DNA of 64,000 bases from Aedoeadaptatus coxii (GTDB taxonomy: Bacteria > Bacillota > Clostridia > Tissierellales > Peptoniphilaceae): the NCBI RefSeq assembly GCF_903819215.1, contig NZ_CAIJCT010000007.1; one strand, written 5' to 3'. The notes below the pieces were generated by a model. The model made no database searches. It was not told where the DNA came from and worked only from the letters and a program-made list of their open reading frames with translations. Below, one piece after another: positions 1 to 7,276 of the stretch. The position numbers and the translations under genes are program-made. How positions within the stretch are numbered: position 1 is the stretch's first letter; each line of letters begins with the position of its first letter.

Positions 1-227
1 GTATTCATGAGGCGGAATAAAAAGCGAAAACATTTAAAGAAAACGGAACGATCGAAACTGTTCATTAATCCGTAAAAAATGCGATGGAGAAAACTTCCCC
101 TATAGGCGATCGCCAGGCCGTTTAAAAATCCCGCCACCACACGGTGAAAAAGACTGCCCCCGTACCAGCGTTCCAATGTCTTTAAGACACGGTATAGGAA
201 TTGAATCAGCACACTGGAACTAAGCAT
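1..227 (-). CDS. N-terminal part of an unidentified, probably membrane-associated protein (cut by window edge)
   Basis: An open frame starts at an ATG at 227 and runs 75 codons without a stop off the left edge. A good ribosome site (GGGGAG) lies 6 bases upstream, overlapping the stop of the DUF4330 gene, so it is the next gene of the same leftward unit. The visible residues are rich in Phe, Leu, Arg and Tyr (opening MLSSSVLIQFLYRVLK), as in the cytoplasmic lead-in of polysaccharide polymerase or O-antigen ligase-like proteins. That reading rests mainly on its position next to a glycosyltransferase. Too little is visible for a family call. Confidence 0.6.
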   Translation of the reverse strand, partial: MLSSSVLIQFLYRVLKTLERWYGGSLFHRVVAGFLNGLAIAYRGSFLHRIFYGLMNSFDRSVFFKCFRFLFRLMN

Positions 228-230
228 ACG

Positions 231-713
231 TTACTCCCCGGTGACGGCGATGCCGACGCAAATACCGTTAAAGGTACAGGTTTTCGATTTTAGGCGATAT
301 TCCCCACCGACGCGCACTTCGTCTCCGCTGATTAAATAGGCTCTGTCGTTCTCGGCGATGTCCACGTCTACATCCACGTAAACGGAATATTTGTCGGGTA
401 CCGGTGCATTAATCCATTGGCCTTTATATTCCGTAGCATCTTCGAAGGGCACTACTTTTTTCGCGCTGACCTTTCCGAAATAACTTCCCTTTTCAAAGGA
501 ATAAAGTTCGGAGCCTTCCATAATGTTTTCCACCGACGGCATACGAACCTCTTCTACGAGAAGGGTTACTTTTCCTTTGGATGTCTTTTCGATTGCCACC
601 GGCGAATGGCGCATCCGGGAGAAACCTCCTACGACGGCCACGATTAAAATCAGCAAAAACAATAAATCGATAATATTGATCTTGCCGAAGAGTCTTCCTT
701 TACGATCGATCAT
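231..713 (-). CDS. DUF4330 family single-pass membrane protein
   Basis: The 160-residue product opens MIDRKGRLFGKINIIDL, followed by one hydrophobic segment (about residues 12-32) and an extracytoplasmic domain with two conserved-looking Cys near the end. This matches the DUF4330 layout, whose function is unknown; family members sit in surface polysaccharide clusters. The start was placed at 713 because AGGAG lies just upstream (TTCTCGAAAGGAGATAGC before the ATG); the frame is open upstream to 752 but without a site. It begins one base after the glycosyltransferase stop, so the two are probably translated together. An export or assembly role is inferred from context only. Confidence 0.75.
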   Translation of the reverse strand: MIDRKGRLFGKINIIDLLFLLILIVAVVGGFSRMRHSPVAIEKTSKGKVTLLVEEVRMPSVENIMEGSELYSFEKGSYFGKVSAKKVVPFEDATEYKGQWINAPVPDKYSVYVDVDVDIAENDRAYLISGDEVRVGGEYRLKSKTCTFNGICVGIAVTGE

Positions 714-714
714 G

Positions 715-1830
715 CTATCTCCTTTCGAGAATATGTTTATAAATTGAGACATGGCTCTTTGCCATGGCGTGTTCCGAAAAATGTTCGTTTACAAATGCAT
801 TGAGGGATTCGCCGCGGGATTTCATTTCGTCCCGATGCTTGAGGGCATAGATCAGCTTTTGCGACAGCCCCTCTACATCCTTAGGCTCAAAGGTAAAGGC
901 GGCATCTCCCGCCATTTCCCCGATTCCCCCCACATCTGTAGCGATAAAAGGAATCTTCGCCTTTGCCCCTTCCAGTAAGGCATAGGGGAAACTTTCTGAA
1001 ACGGAGGTTAGAACATTAACTTCCGATGCATAGTATAAGCTGAAGGGATCGTCTACCTGACCTAAGAAGGTCACCAGATCGTCTAAACCGTGTTCGGCTA
1101 CATATTGTTTTAAATACGCGCCGTCGGCTCCCTCCCCTGCGATTAAAAAGTGGGCGCCCTTTAAATTTTCCCGCCCCTTATCGATGGCGGCTAAAAGAGT
1201 GCGATGATCTTTTACGAGATCCAATCGCGCGGCGGTGGCAAAGAGCATGCGATCTTTAAATTTTTCCATCCCGTAACGGGCGAGAAAAGCATCTCGATCC
1301 ACGTGGCGCTCTTCCTTTTTCATATCGATGCCGTTATAGACGACAAAGATGCGATCTGAAGGAAACCCCCGCTCAATAAGCATGTTTTTAAATCGCTCCG
1401 TAATGGCAATATAGTACGGGAAGCGTTTCAAGGCGTAGCGATTCAAAGGTGTAAATACCTTATCTTTAATAAAATTGTCTTTAAAATCCAATAAGTAATC
1501 ACTATGCAGCGTCGTCACCATGGGAACGTCCACGCGACGCCGCAAGTAGAGGGCATTAAAATTGGCTCGGGCACCGTGACAGTGCACGAGATCGAATTTT
1601 TCCCTGCGGATCATGGCCACCACTTCTTTTAAAGCCCCCATATCGAAGCGGTTTTGTTGCTCCACAAGACGGGCGTCGATTCCCAATGCCCTTGCTCCGT
1701 CGAGAAAGGGGCCGGGGGTAAAGCACACCATGCTGACGTCGGAATATTCTTCCAGACCTTTCAGCAAAGTATAAATATGGGTCTTTGCCCCGCCGGTATC
1801 GCCGCCGCTAATAAGATGAAGAATTTTCAT
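715..1830 (-). CDS. GT4-family glycosyltransferase
   Basis: The 371-residue product has the two Rossmann halves of GT-B retaining glycosyltransferases. The N-terminal acceptor side begins KILHLISGGDTGGAKTHI, with the Gly-rich loop typical of family GT4. The C-terminal nucleotide-sugar side holds the EALLEGAKAKIPFIATDVGG segment, the usual E-x7-E type donor-binding motif. No membrane helix is visible, so it should act at the cytoplasmic membrane face on a lipid-linked or surface glycan. It lies between a secreted protein gene and a DUF4330 gene on the same strand. Donor and acceptor cannot be told from sequence. Confidence 0.88.
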   Translation of the reverse strand: MKILHLISGGDTGGAKTHIYTLLKGLEEYSDVSMVCFTPGPFLDGARALGIDARLVEQQNRFDMGALKEVVAMIRREKFDLVHCHGARANFNALYLRRRVDVPMVTTLHSDYLLDFKDNFIKDKVFTPLNRYALKRFPYYIAITERFKNMLIERGFPSDRIFVVYNGIDMKKEERHVDRDAFLARYGMEKFKDRMLFATAARLDLVKDHRTLLAAIDKGRENLKGAHFLIAGEGADGAYLKQYVAEHGLDDLVTFLGQVDDPFSLYYASEVNVLTSVSESFPYALLEGAKAKIPFIATDVGGIGEMAGDAAFTFEPKDVEGLSQKLIYALKHRDEMKSRGESLNAFVNEHFSEHAMAKSHVSIYKHILERR

Positions 1831-1842
1831 CGTCTGCTCCCA

Positions 1843-2286
1843 CTATTTATCCACGCGATAGCTTCCGCGCACCATGACGATAGCATCCGTCCTCGCTTTT
1901 AAACCTCGACCGTCACTTCTCGGTGCGATGAGTAAATGGTCTAAGGGCGCTTTTTTATCCTGATCGAGATTGGCGCCTTCGGTAATATCGCTAAGTCCGC
2001 CGCTGGCACCGGCGATGGCGGTTAAAGAACCTGTACGGGGAATCATTTCCGTGCCTTGCGCCACGATCAAAACGTCGCCCGATTGTAAATTCACAACTTC
2101 CAAATTGGCCGCGCCGCCCTGGGAAGGAGCCGCTCCGTTTAATTTACTTTCGATTTGTTCTAAACGTTTATTTAGATAACTTAAGGAAACCAGTGGGTCG
2201 CCGTTATTTGCAAAAGCAGGCAAAGCTGCGCCGACGACGAGGGCCAACGCCAAAGCAGGGCCGCATTTTTTCCATTTGCTTCTCAC
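1843..2286 (-). CDS. Secreted protein of unknown function
   Basis: This is a 147-residue protein with a classical signal peptide: basic start RSKWKKCG, hydrophobic core ALALALVVGAALP, cleavage after AFA. The mature part begins NNGDPLVSLSYLNKRLEQIE, suggesting a short coiled-coil segment. A Gly/Ala/Thr-rich region with no recognised enzyme motif follows. I chose the GTG at 2286 because AGAAAGGATGAG lies directly upstream; the frame is also open from a TTG at 2304, which has no ribosome site. It is first in the leftward unit with the glycosyltransferase and DUF4330 genes, hinting at a surface role. I do not recognise the family. Confidence 0.7.
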   Translation of the reverse strand: MRSKWKKCGPALALALVVGAALPAFANNGDPLVSLSYLNKRLEQIESKLNGAAPSQGGAANLEVVNLQSGDVLIVAQGTEMIPRTGSLTAIAGASGGLSDITEGANLDQDKKAPLDHLLIAPRSDGRGLKARTDAIVMVRGSYRVDK

Positions 2287-2325
2287 AGTCTCATCCTTTC
2301 TCAACTAGAAATATTCACAATTTCT

Positions 2326-2354
2326 ATTATACAACATCCAATGGTGGACACCAA
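2326..2354 (-). promoter_or_regulatory. Sigma-A type promoter for the secreted-protein/glycosyltransferase unit
   Basis: On the minus strand TTGGTG (2349-2354) and TATAAT (2326-2331) are separated by 17 bases, about 40 bases before the GTG start at 2286. Confidence 0.6.
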
Positions 2355-2363
2355 TGAAAACGA

Positions 2364-2395
2364 CGATAAGCGCGAGAAAAACCTCGCGCCTATCG
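2364..2395 (-). terminator. Hairpin after mazF, probable terminator
   Basis: CGATAAGCGCGAG (2364-2376) pairs with CTCGCGCCTATCG (2383-2395), 12 of 13 pairs, around a 6-base loop. On the minus strand it is followed by a short TTTT. It abuts the -35 of the next unit. Confidence 0.55.
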
Positions 2396-2405
2396 CCGTT
2401 ATGTA

Positions 2406-2747
2406 CTATAATCCGAAACTTATTTTAATTGCTTCGTCAATATCCTCCATGATTTTCGAGCTGAACTTTCCGATTTTTTCTCGGAGCCGTTTTTTGTCGA
2501 TGGTTCGAACCTGCTCGAGCAAGATAACCGAATTTTTCGGCAAGTCGTTGGTCGCCGCCTTGACCTTGACGTGGGTCGGTAATTTCGTCTTGTTCATTTG
2601 GCTCGTAATGGCAGCGACGATGGTAGTGGGGGAATATTTATTCCCTACGTCATTTTGTAAAATAACCACCGGACGCACCCCGCCCTGTTCCGAACCGACA
2701 ACCGGCGAAAGATCAGCATAGAAGATGTCTCCTCGTTTTATAATCAT
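2406..2747 (-). CDS. mazF: MazF/PemK-family mRNA interferase (EndoA-like toxin)
   Basis: The 113-residue product opens MIIKRGDIFYADLSPVVGSE, with the GDIFYADL and GSEQGGVRPVVILQ segments diagnostic of the MazF/PemK endoribonuclease fold. A central VAAITSQ and a C-terminal LLEQVRTIDK strand also fit. In the family these proteins cut single-stranded mRNA at short motifs and are neutralised by a small DNA-binding antitoxin encoded just upstream. Here the 45 bases upstream hold no antitoxin; the gene follows the acpS-nnrD fusion directly. In Bacillus the order is acpS...alr-ndoAI-ndoA, so the neighbourhood is related but alr and the antitoxin are absent. Start ATG 2747 has AAAGGGTGTG upstream. 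Confidence 0.92.
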   Translation of the reverse strand: MIIKRGDIFYADLSPVVGSEQGGVRPVVILQNDVGNKYSPTTIVAAITSQMNKTKLPTHVKVKAATNDLPKNSVILLEQVRTIDKKRLREKIGKFSSKIMEDIDEAIKISFGL

Positions 2748-2792
2748 GGATCACACCCTTTCTATTTAGTTGTCATAAGTAAAGCTATTGCT

Positions 2793-3968
2793 TCAGTAGC
2801 TCAGATGCCCTTCAAATTTTTCCATTAAAAGAAAAACGTCGGGAAGATACTCGATTATGTCGGAGGCGATAAGGCCGTGGCGGCTTTTATGTAAAACGCC
2901 TATGTCTCCGCTCATTCCGTGAACATATACCCCTAAGCCGGCGGCATGAAAATAATCCAAGCCTTGGGCCAAAAAAGACGTTATAATGCCCGTCAGCACA
3001 TCGCCGCTACCTGCCGTTGCCATGCCGGCATTTCCCGTAGGGTTAAGATACACTCTCTCCCCATCGGTTACGACCGTATCGTTTCCCTTTAACACGACGA
3101 CGCCGCCGTAAAGGGATTGGCACATTTTCGCCGCTTCCACTCGATTGTCGTGAACCCACTTTACATCGCGACGAATTAGCCGCGCCATCTCCCCTTCGTG
3201 GGGCGTTAAAATCATATGATCTCGACGTTTGTTATAGTGCGATAAGTGAAAGAGACCGTCGGCGTCCACGACGAGAGGTTTGCTTTCCGTGGAATAAACT
3301 TTTTTGAAAAGAGCGAAACTTTTTTCGTCTCGTCCCATTCCGGGTCCAATGGCCACAGCCTTCATATCGTCTAAAAGGGAAAGATCCTCTCTGTTTTTCA
3401 CGATCACTTCCATGGCGCGGAGGGCAAAGGAAGCGACGGATTCTTCGGGAAGAAGGGCGTACGCCAAACCGGTGCCGCTTCTTAAAAGGGCGCGGGTTGC
3501 CAAATCGACCGATCCGTACATTCCCGGGCTTCCGCCGATAATCGCCGCCTTTCCCCGACTTCCCTTGTGGTCGTCTCTTTTCATTTTAGGAAGAAGACGA
3601 ACCCATTGGGGATCGAGGGAGAAAGTTTCGTAAGGATAATGTTTACTCACTATCTGAGCTATACTTATAGCATAATCCTTTTCGTGGCTAATGGAAAGAT
3701 GAAAATATGTATTTTTATAAAATCCGTAGGGCTTCCCCTCGTTATTTTTCCCGACGTGCAGGTGTTTGAGCCCGGTAGAAAAAATCCCCTCGCCAAGTGC
3801 TTTTCCCATAGCTTCCTTTGCGGCAAAAATACCGGCAATGTGTTCCGGCGTTCTGTTTTTCAAATTTTTAATGTCGTCGCCGCTTAATATTTTCTCTAAA
3901 AACTTTTCTTCTCTCCGCGCCATTGCTTCCGCAATGCGGGGAATGTAAACCATATCGATTCCTATCAT
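2793..3968 (-). CDS. acpS: Fusion: holo-ACP synthase (AcpS) + ADP/ATP-dependent NAD(P)H-hydrate dehydratase (NnrD)
   Basis: One continuous 391-codon frame encodes two enzymes. Residues 1-108 are AcpS: GIDMVYIPRI supplies the metal-binding Asp and FAAKEAMGKALG (Glu52) the catalytic helix; AcpS puts phosphopantetheine on acyl carrier protein. Residues about 120-391 are the ribokinase-like NnrD domain: HKGSRGKAAIIGGSPG near the start, the VVDADG segment, LTPHEGE, and the closing GNAGMATAGSGDVLTGI nucleotide/catalytic motif. NnrD repairs damaged hydrated NAD(P)H. The epimerase (NnrE/YjeF-N) domain usually fused to NnrD is absent. In many Firmicutes acpS and nnrD are neighbours; here they share one chain. 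Both activities are inferred from motifs. Confidence 0.9.
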   Translation of the reverse strand: MIGIDMVYIPRIAEAMARREEKFLEKILSGDDIKNLKNRTPEHIAGIFAAKEAMGKALGEGIFSTGLKHLHVGKNNEGKPYGFYKNTYFHLSISHEKDYAISIAQIVSKHYPYETFSLDPQWVRLLPKMKRDDHKGSRGKAAIIGGSPGMYGSVDLATRALLRSGTGLAYALLPEESVASFALRAMEVIVKNREDLSLLDDMKAVAIGPGMGRDEKSFALFKKVYSTESKPLVVDADGLFHLSHYNKRRDHMILTPHEGEMARLIRRDVKWVHDNRVEAAKMCQSLYGGVVVLKGNDTVVTDGERVYLNPTGNAGMATAGSGDVLTGIITSFLAQGLDYFHAAGLGVYVHGMSGDIGVLHKSRHGLIASDIIEYLPDVFLLMEKFEGHLSY

Positions 3969-4022
3969 ATGCCCCTCCTATTTTTATCATAGCACAGATT
4001 TTTTAAAACATTAAAAATTTTC

Positions 4023-4051
4023 TTGACAAGTCTTTTCAATCAAGATAGAAT
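4023..4051 (+). promoter_or_regulatory. Promoter of tyrS
   Basis: TTGACA (4023-4028) and TAGAAT (4046-4051) are exactly 17 bases apart. Transcription should begin near 4058, which leaves only about 80 bases before the T-box sequence. Confidence 0.8.
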
Positions 4052-4068
4052 GGAGAACAAATTTAACA

Positions 4069-4184
4069 TATACGACGAAGGCGTCCTCAAAATTACAACG
4101 CCGGAGTATAATATTTTCTTAAGGCTTTATGCGAAGAAAGGTGGTACCGCGTTACACGACGCCCTTTCGCAAAGTCTTTTTTTG
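4069..4184 (+). promoter_or_regulatory. T-box leader of tyrS with an unusually short Stem I
   Basis: The T-box core AAGGTGGTACCGCG lies at 4138-4151. A terminator arm follows: TGCGAA (4130-4135) can pair with TTCGCA (4166-4171), ahead of a T-run at 4177-4183. Upstream is a small hairpin. TATAC (4069-4073) pairs with GTATA (4106-4110), then comes an internal loop, then GGCGT (4080-4084) pairs with ACGCC (4098-4102). The 13-base apical loop contains UAC (4094-4096) followed by A. UAC is a Tyr codon, so this loop is the likely specifier. Uncharged tRNA-Tyr would stabilise the antiterminator and let tyrS be transcribed. Confidence 0.85.
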
Positions 4185-4203
4185 TGCTTAAAAAGGAGGC
4201 ATT

Positions 4204-5430
4204 ATGACTGAAAATGTATTTGACCTATTAGAACGAAGAGGTTACATCGATCAAGTAACTTTCCCGGAAGAACTGAAAGAACGTTTGGCAGAAGGGCCGA
4301 TTACGTTCTATATCGGTTTCGACGCGACTGCCGATTCTTTAACGCTAGGCCATTATTTACAAGTTAAAGTGCTTCAACATTTCCAAAGAGCAGGTCACAG
4401 ACCGATCACTCTTTTCGGCGGCGGCACCACCCTTATCGGCGATCCTTCGGGCCGTACGGATATGCGTAAAATGTTGACCAAAGAAGACATCGCCCACAAT
4501 ATCGACTGTTTCCAAAAACAACTTTCCCATTTCATCGATTACAGCGACGGAAAAGCCATTATCGCCAATAACGGCGACTGGCTGTTGGATTTAGGTTACC
4601 TGGATTTTATGCGCAATATCGGCGTGCACTTCTCCGTAAACCAAATGTTAAAACTCGACGCTTACGCTAATCGTTTGGATCAAGGGCTTACGTTCTTCGA
4701 AATGGGCTACATGCTCATGCAATCTTACGACTTCCTCGTGCTCTACAAAAAATACGATTGCCAATTGCAATTAGGGGGCAGCGATCAATGGAGCAATATG
4801 CTCGGCGGTTACGATTTAGTTCGCAAACTGGAAAACGGAAAAGTCTACTCCATGACGTTCAAATTGCTTTCCACTGCCGACGGACAAAAAATGGGCAAGT
4901 CGATGAAAGGCGCCATCTTCCTCGATCCGAACAAGACGCCGCCACACGACATGTTCCAATACCTGCGTAACACCGACGACCGCGACGTCATTAAGTTTAT
5001 GAAACTCTTAACCGACGTCAGCGACGAAGAAATCGCCGAATACGCAAAACTTGAAGGACAAGAACTGAATAAGGCGAAAGAACGCTTGGCTTGGGAAATC
5101 ACCGCGGAAGTTCACGACAAAGACATTGCCGACGAACAATTGGAAGCTTCCCGCGTCCTCTTCGGCGGCAGCGGCGCTACGGAAAATATGCCCACCACCG
5201 AATTAGACGCCGATGACGTAGCCGACGGCATTACCGTCGTAGATCTTCTTTTGAAGGGCGATTTAATCGCTTCCACCAGCGAAGGCAGACGCCTTATTAA
5301 ACAAGGCGGCGTTTCCATCGACGACGAAAAAGCCGAAGCCCACGATCAAATCGTTTCGAAAGAAGCGTTGGAAAAAGGCGTACACGTTCGTAAAGGAAAA
5401 AAAGTTCACCACTTATTTAAACTTAAATAA
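4204..5430 (+). CDS. tyrS: Tyrosyl-tRNA synthetase
   Basis: The 408-residue class Ic synthetase charges tRNA-Tyr with tyrosine. The Rossmann domain contains the HIGH-type signature within FDATADSLTLGHYL (around residue 45), the Tyr-binding region GGSDQWSNM and the KMSKS-equivalent DGQKMGKSMKG (around residues 222-232). The C-terminal S4-like RNA-binding domain (about residues 345-408) ends RKGKKVHHLFKLK. The sequence GFDATADSLT resembles the TyrZ-like branch more than classic TyrS; this is a weak impression. Start ATG 4204 follows AAAGGAGG, and the gene is alone between its T-box leader and a strong terminator. Confidence 0.97.
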   Translation: MTENVFDLLERRGYIDQVTFPEELKERLAEGPITFYIGFDATADSLTLGHYLQVKVLQHFQRAGHRPITLFGGGTTLIGDPSGRTDMRKMLTKEDIAHNIDCFQKQLSHFIDYSDGKAIIANNGDWLLDLGYLDFMRNIGVHFSVNQMLKLDAYANRLDQGLTFFEMGYMLMQSYDFLVLYKKYDCQLQLGGSDQWSNMLGGYDLVRKLENGKVYSMTFKLLSTADGQKMGKSMKGAIFLDPNKTPPHDMFQYLRNTDDRDVIKFMKLLTDVSDEEIAEYAKLEGQELNKAKERLAWEITAEVHDKDIADEQLEASRVLFGGSGATENMPTTELDADDVADGITVVDLLLKGDLIASTSEGRRLIKQGGVSIDDEKAEAHDQIVSKEALEKGVHVRKGKKVHHLFKLK

Positions 5431-5436
5431 AAAGAG

Positions 5437-5470
5437 AGCACCTGCTACAAAAGTAGTAGGTGCTTTTTTG
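5437..5470 (+). terminator. Intrinsic terminator of tyrS (possibly bidirectional)
   Basis: AGCACCTGCTAC pairs with GTAGTAGGTGCT around an AAAA loop and is followed by six T. An A-run on the left side would also serve the convergent YacL gene. Confidence 0.9.
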
Positions 5471-5493
5471 ATGCATAAAATAATGGCAATAGT

Positions 5494-6603
5494 TTATTCC
5501 ACAGGTTTTGCAAAAATCATTTTTCCCGCGGATGTTTGTAACATAGACGTTACCACACAATCGATGGTCTCGCCTAAATAATCGATTCCGTTTTCGACGA
5601 CGATCATCGTGCCGTCGTCTAAGTAGCCGAGGCCCTGTTTGTCCTGGCTTCCGGGCTTGACGACGAAGACATTAATGCGCTCGCCGTTTACGAATACGGG
5701 CTTCATGGCATTGGCCAAGGCGTTAATGTTTAGCACTTTGATGCCCTGCACTTCCGCCACCTTATTTAAATTAAAATCGTTGGTGACGATGATGCCTTTG
5801 CTCTCTTTTGCAAAACGCATGAGCATATCGTCTACTTCGTGGAGATCGTCGTAGTTTTTTTCCACGACGTTAATCTTTCGCTTACCCTCATCTTGCAAGG
5901 CCTTTAAGCTGTCCAGCCCCTTGCGTCCCTTGGCGCGGCTCATTCCGTTGGGCGAATCGGCGATGCCCTGGAGTTCGGCGAGCACGAAGGTGGGCACGAC
6001 GATAGGCTCTTCGATAAAGCCCAAATCGATAATATCCACGATTCTGCCGTCAATAATAACCGACGTATCTAAAATTTTCGACGGCGCCGTTCGCTTATCG
6101 CCGAGACGGCTGCGCCACTCCCCGCGATTTTGTGTAAATAAAGCGCGGAGCCCCGTGGCGAATTCTTCACGCTTAGTCAGCATGACCCGTATCCCTAAAA
6201 TACCTAAAACGGCATAAATAAGGAGGGAAACAAAACTGCTGACGTAAGGAATATTTAAGCGATACACGGGAATAGACACGAGAAAAGCCACAAATATTCC
6301 TAAAACGAGGCCGAGAAATCCCCAAAGAATATCCCCGGCAGGTAAATCTTTCATATCCGACTCGATCAATGAAATTAATTGCTTTAAAAAAGCAAAAGCG
6401 TATTTACCCAAAATGAAAAAAATAATGGCAAAAATAATAAGTACGGGAATGGGTAAATAGCGCGTCGGTATCCAACGATGGATCGACGTCATGGCATCGA
6501 GGCCGGGTAAAAATGTGAGAACCATACGACCTACCGCTACGCCTAAAAGCGTAAATAAAATACGGAAGATCACATGGACAATGCGATCGGATTTGATACG
6601 CAT
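5494..6603 (-). CDS. PIN/TRAM-domain membrane protein (YacL family)
   Basis: This 369-residue protein has about four hydrophobic segments in residues 10-150, then a PIN nuclease-like domain. The domain starts near ILDTSVIIDGRIVDI and continues with the acidic residues of VVPTFVLAELQGIAD and IIVTNDFNLNKVA. A C-terminal TRAM-type RNA-binding module follows (about residues 295-369), around DDGTMIVVENGIDYLGE. This is the YacL architecture. The PIN acidic residues (Asp, Glu, Asp) are present, so RNase activity is possible but not shown for the family. It follows carD by 9 bases on the same strand, an order common in Firmicutes. Confidence 0.9.
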   Translation of the reverse strand: MRIKSDRIVHVIFRILFTLLGVAVGRMVLTFLPGLDAMTSIHRWIPTRYLPIPVLIIFAIIFFILGKYAFAFLKQLISLIESDMKDLPAGDILWGFLGLVLGIFVAFLVSIPVYRLNIPYVSSFVSLLIYAVLGILGIRVMLTKREEFATGLRALFTQNRGEWRSRLGDKRTAPSKILDTSVIIDGRIVDIIDLGFIEEPIVVPTFVLAELQGIADSPNGMSRAKGRKGLDSLKALQDEGKRKINVVEKNYDDLHEVDDMLMRFAKESKGIIVTNDFNLNKVAEVQGIKVLNINALANAMKPVFVNGERINVFVVKPGSQDKQGLGYLDDGTMIVVENGIDYLGETIDCVVTSMLQTSAGKMIFAKPVE

Positions 6604-6612
6604 GCTCCTTTC

Positions 6613-7125
6613 TTATTCTTCCCCTTTAACCCCCTGCAGGCAACCTTCTTCCATGGTCTTGTCGACGATTTCCACAACTTCATCGTATGTTTTATCGTAA
6701 ACCAATACCATTTCCGATAAAATAATTTGCCGTGCATTATTTAAAATCTTACGTTCCCCGGTGGAAAGCGCCTTTTCCCGATCCAAACACTCGAGATTTT
6801 TAATTACCTTTGCGATTTCTTCTAAATCGCCGGTTTTAATCTTGTCTTGATGGAAGCGGTAACGACGGTTCCAGTTAGTGGGCATTTTTTCAATGGTCGT
6901 GTCTTTTAAAACATCGAGCACGCGATCCATTTCCTCGGGGGTTTTAATTTCCCGAATGCCGACACTGTCCATACTGCCGATGGGTACTAATACTTTCATC
7001 TCGTTTACGGGAATCTTTAAGACGAAGTATTCTTTTTTCTCGCCCAAAATCACTTTGTTTTTAATGTCGACGATGACACCTGCGCCGTGAATCGGGTAGA
7101 CAATCTTATCTCCTATTTCAAACAT
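6613..7125 (-). CDS. carD: CarD-family RNA polymerase-binding regulator
   Basis: The 170-residue product starts MFEIGDKIVYPIHGAGVIVD, the Tudor-like RNA polymerase interaction domain of CarD/TRCF-RID proteins. Helical C-terminal residues (about 70-170) follow; in mycobacterial and Thermus CarD this region contacts promoter DNA at the upstream edge of the bubble. CarD proteins stabilise open complexes at rRNA and other promoters. Ribosome site GGGGGAG precedes the ATG at 7125. The gene heads a leftward unit with the YacL-type gene. Confidence 0.92.
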   Translation of the reverse strand: MFEIGDKIVYPIHGAGVIVDIKNKVILGEKKEYFVLKIPVNEMKVLVPIGSMDSVGIREIKTPEEMDRVLDVLKDTTIEKMPTNWNRRYRFHQDKIKTGDLEEIAKVIKNLECLDREKALSTGERKILNNARQIILSEMVLVYDKTYDEVVEIVDKTMEEGCLQGVKGEE

Positions 7126-7162
7126 ATACTCCCCCTTTTTAAAAATGACTGCGTCCTTCTGT

Positions 7163-7168
7163 ATTATA
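7163..7168 (-). promoter_or_regulatory. Probable -10 element of carD
   Basis: TATAAT on the minus strand about 38 bases before the start codon, inside GATATAATAC. The -35 region is AT-rich with no close match to TTGACA. The gap 7126-7276 holds nothing else I can support. Confidence 0.5.
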
Positions 7169-7276
7169 TCATATTTTTAGAAAATTAAATATGGTATCAC
7201 AACTCATACTAAGATTCAAGTAATTATCATAAATAATATTAAAAAATCCGACGATCTTTCGATGCCGGATTGGTGC

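Noticed and set aside
4023..4211. 62-codon frame before tyrS
   Set aside because: It covers the promoter and T-box leader and lacks a ribosome site at its start.
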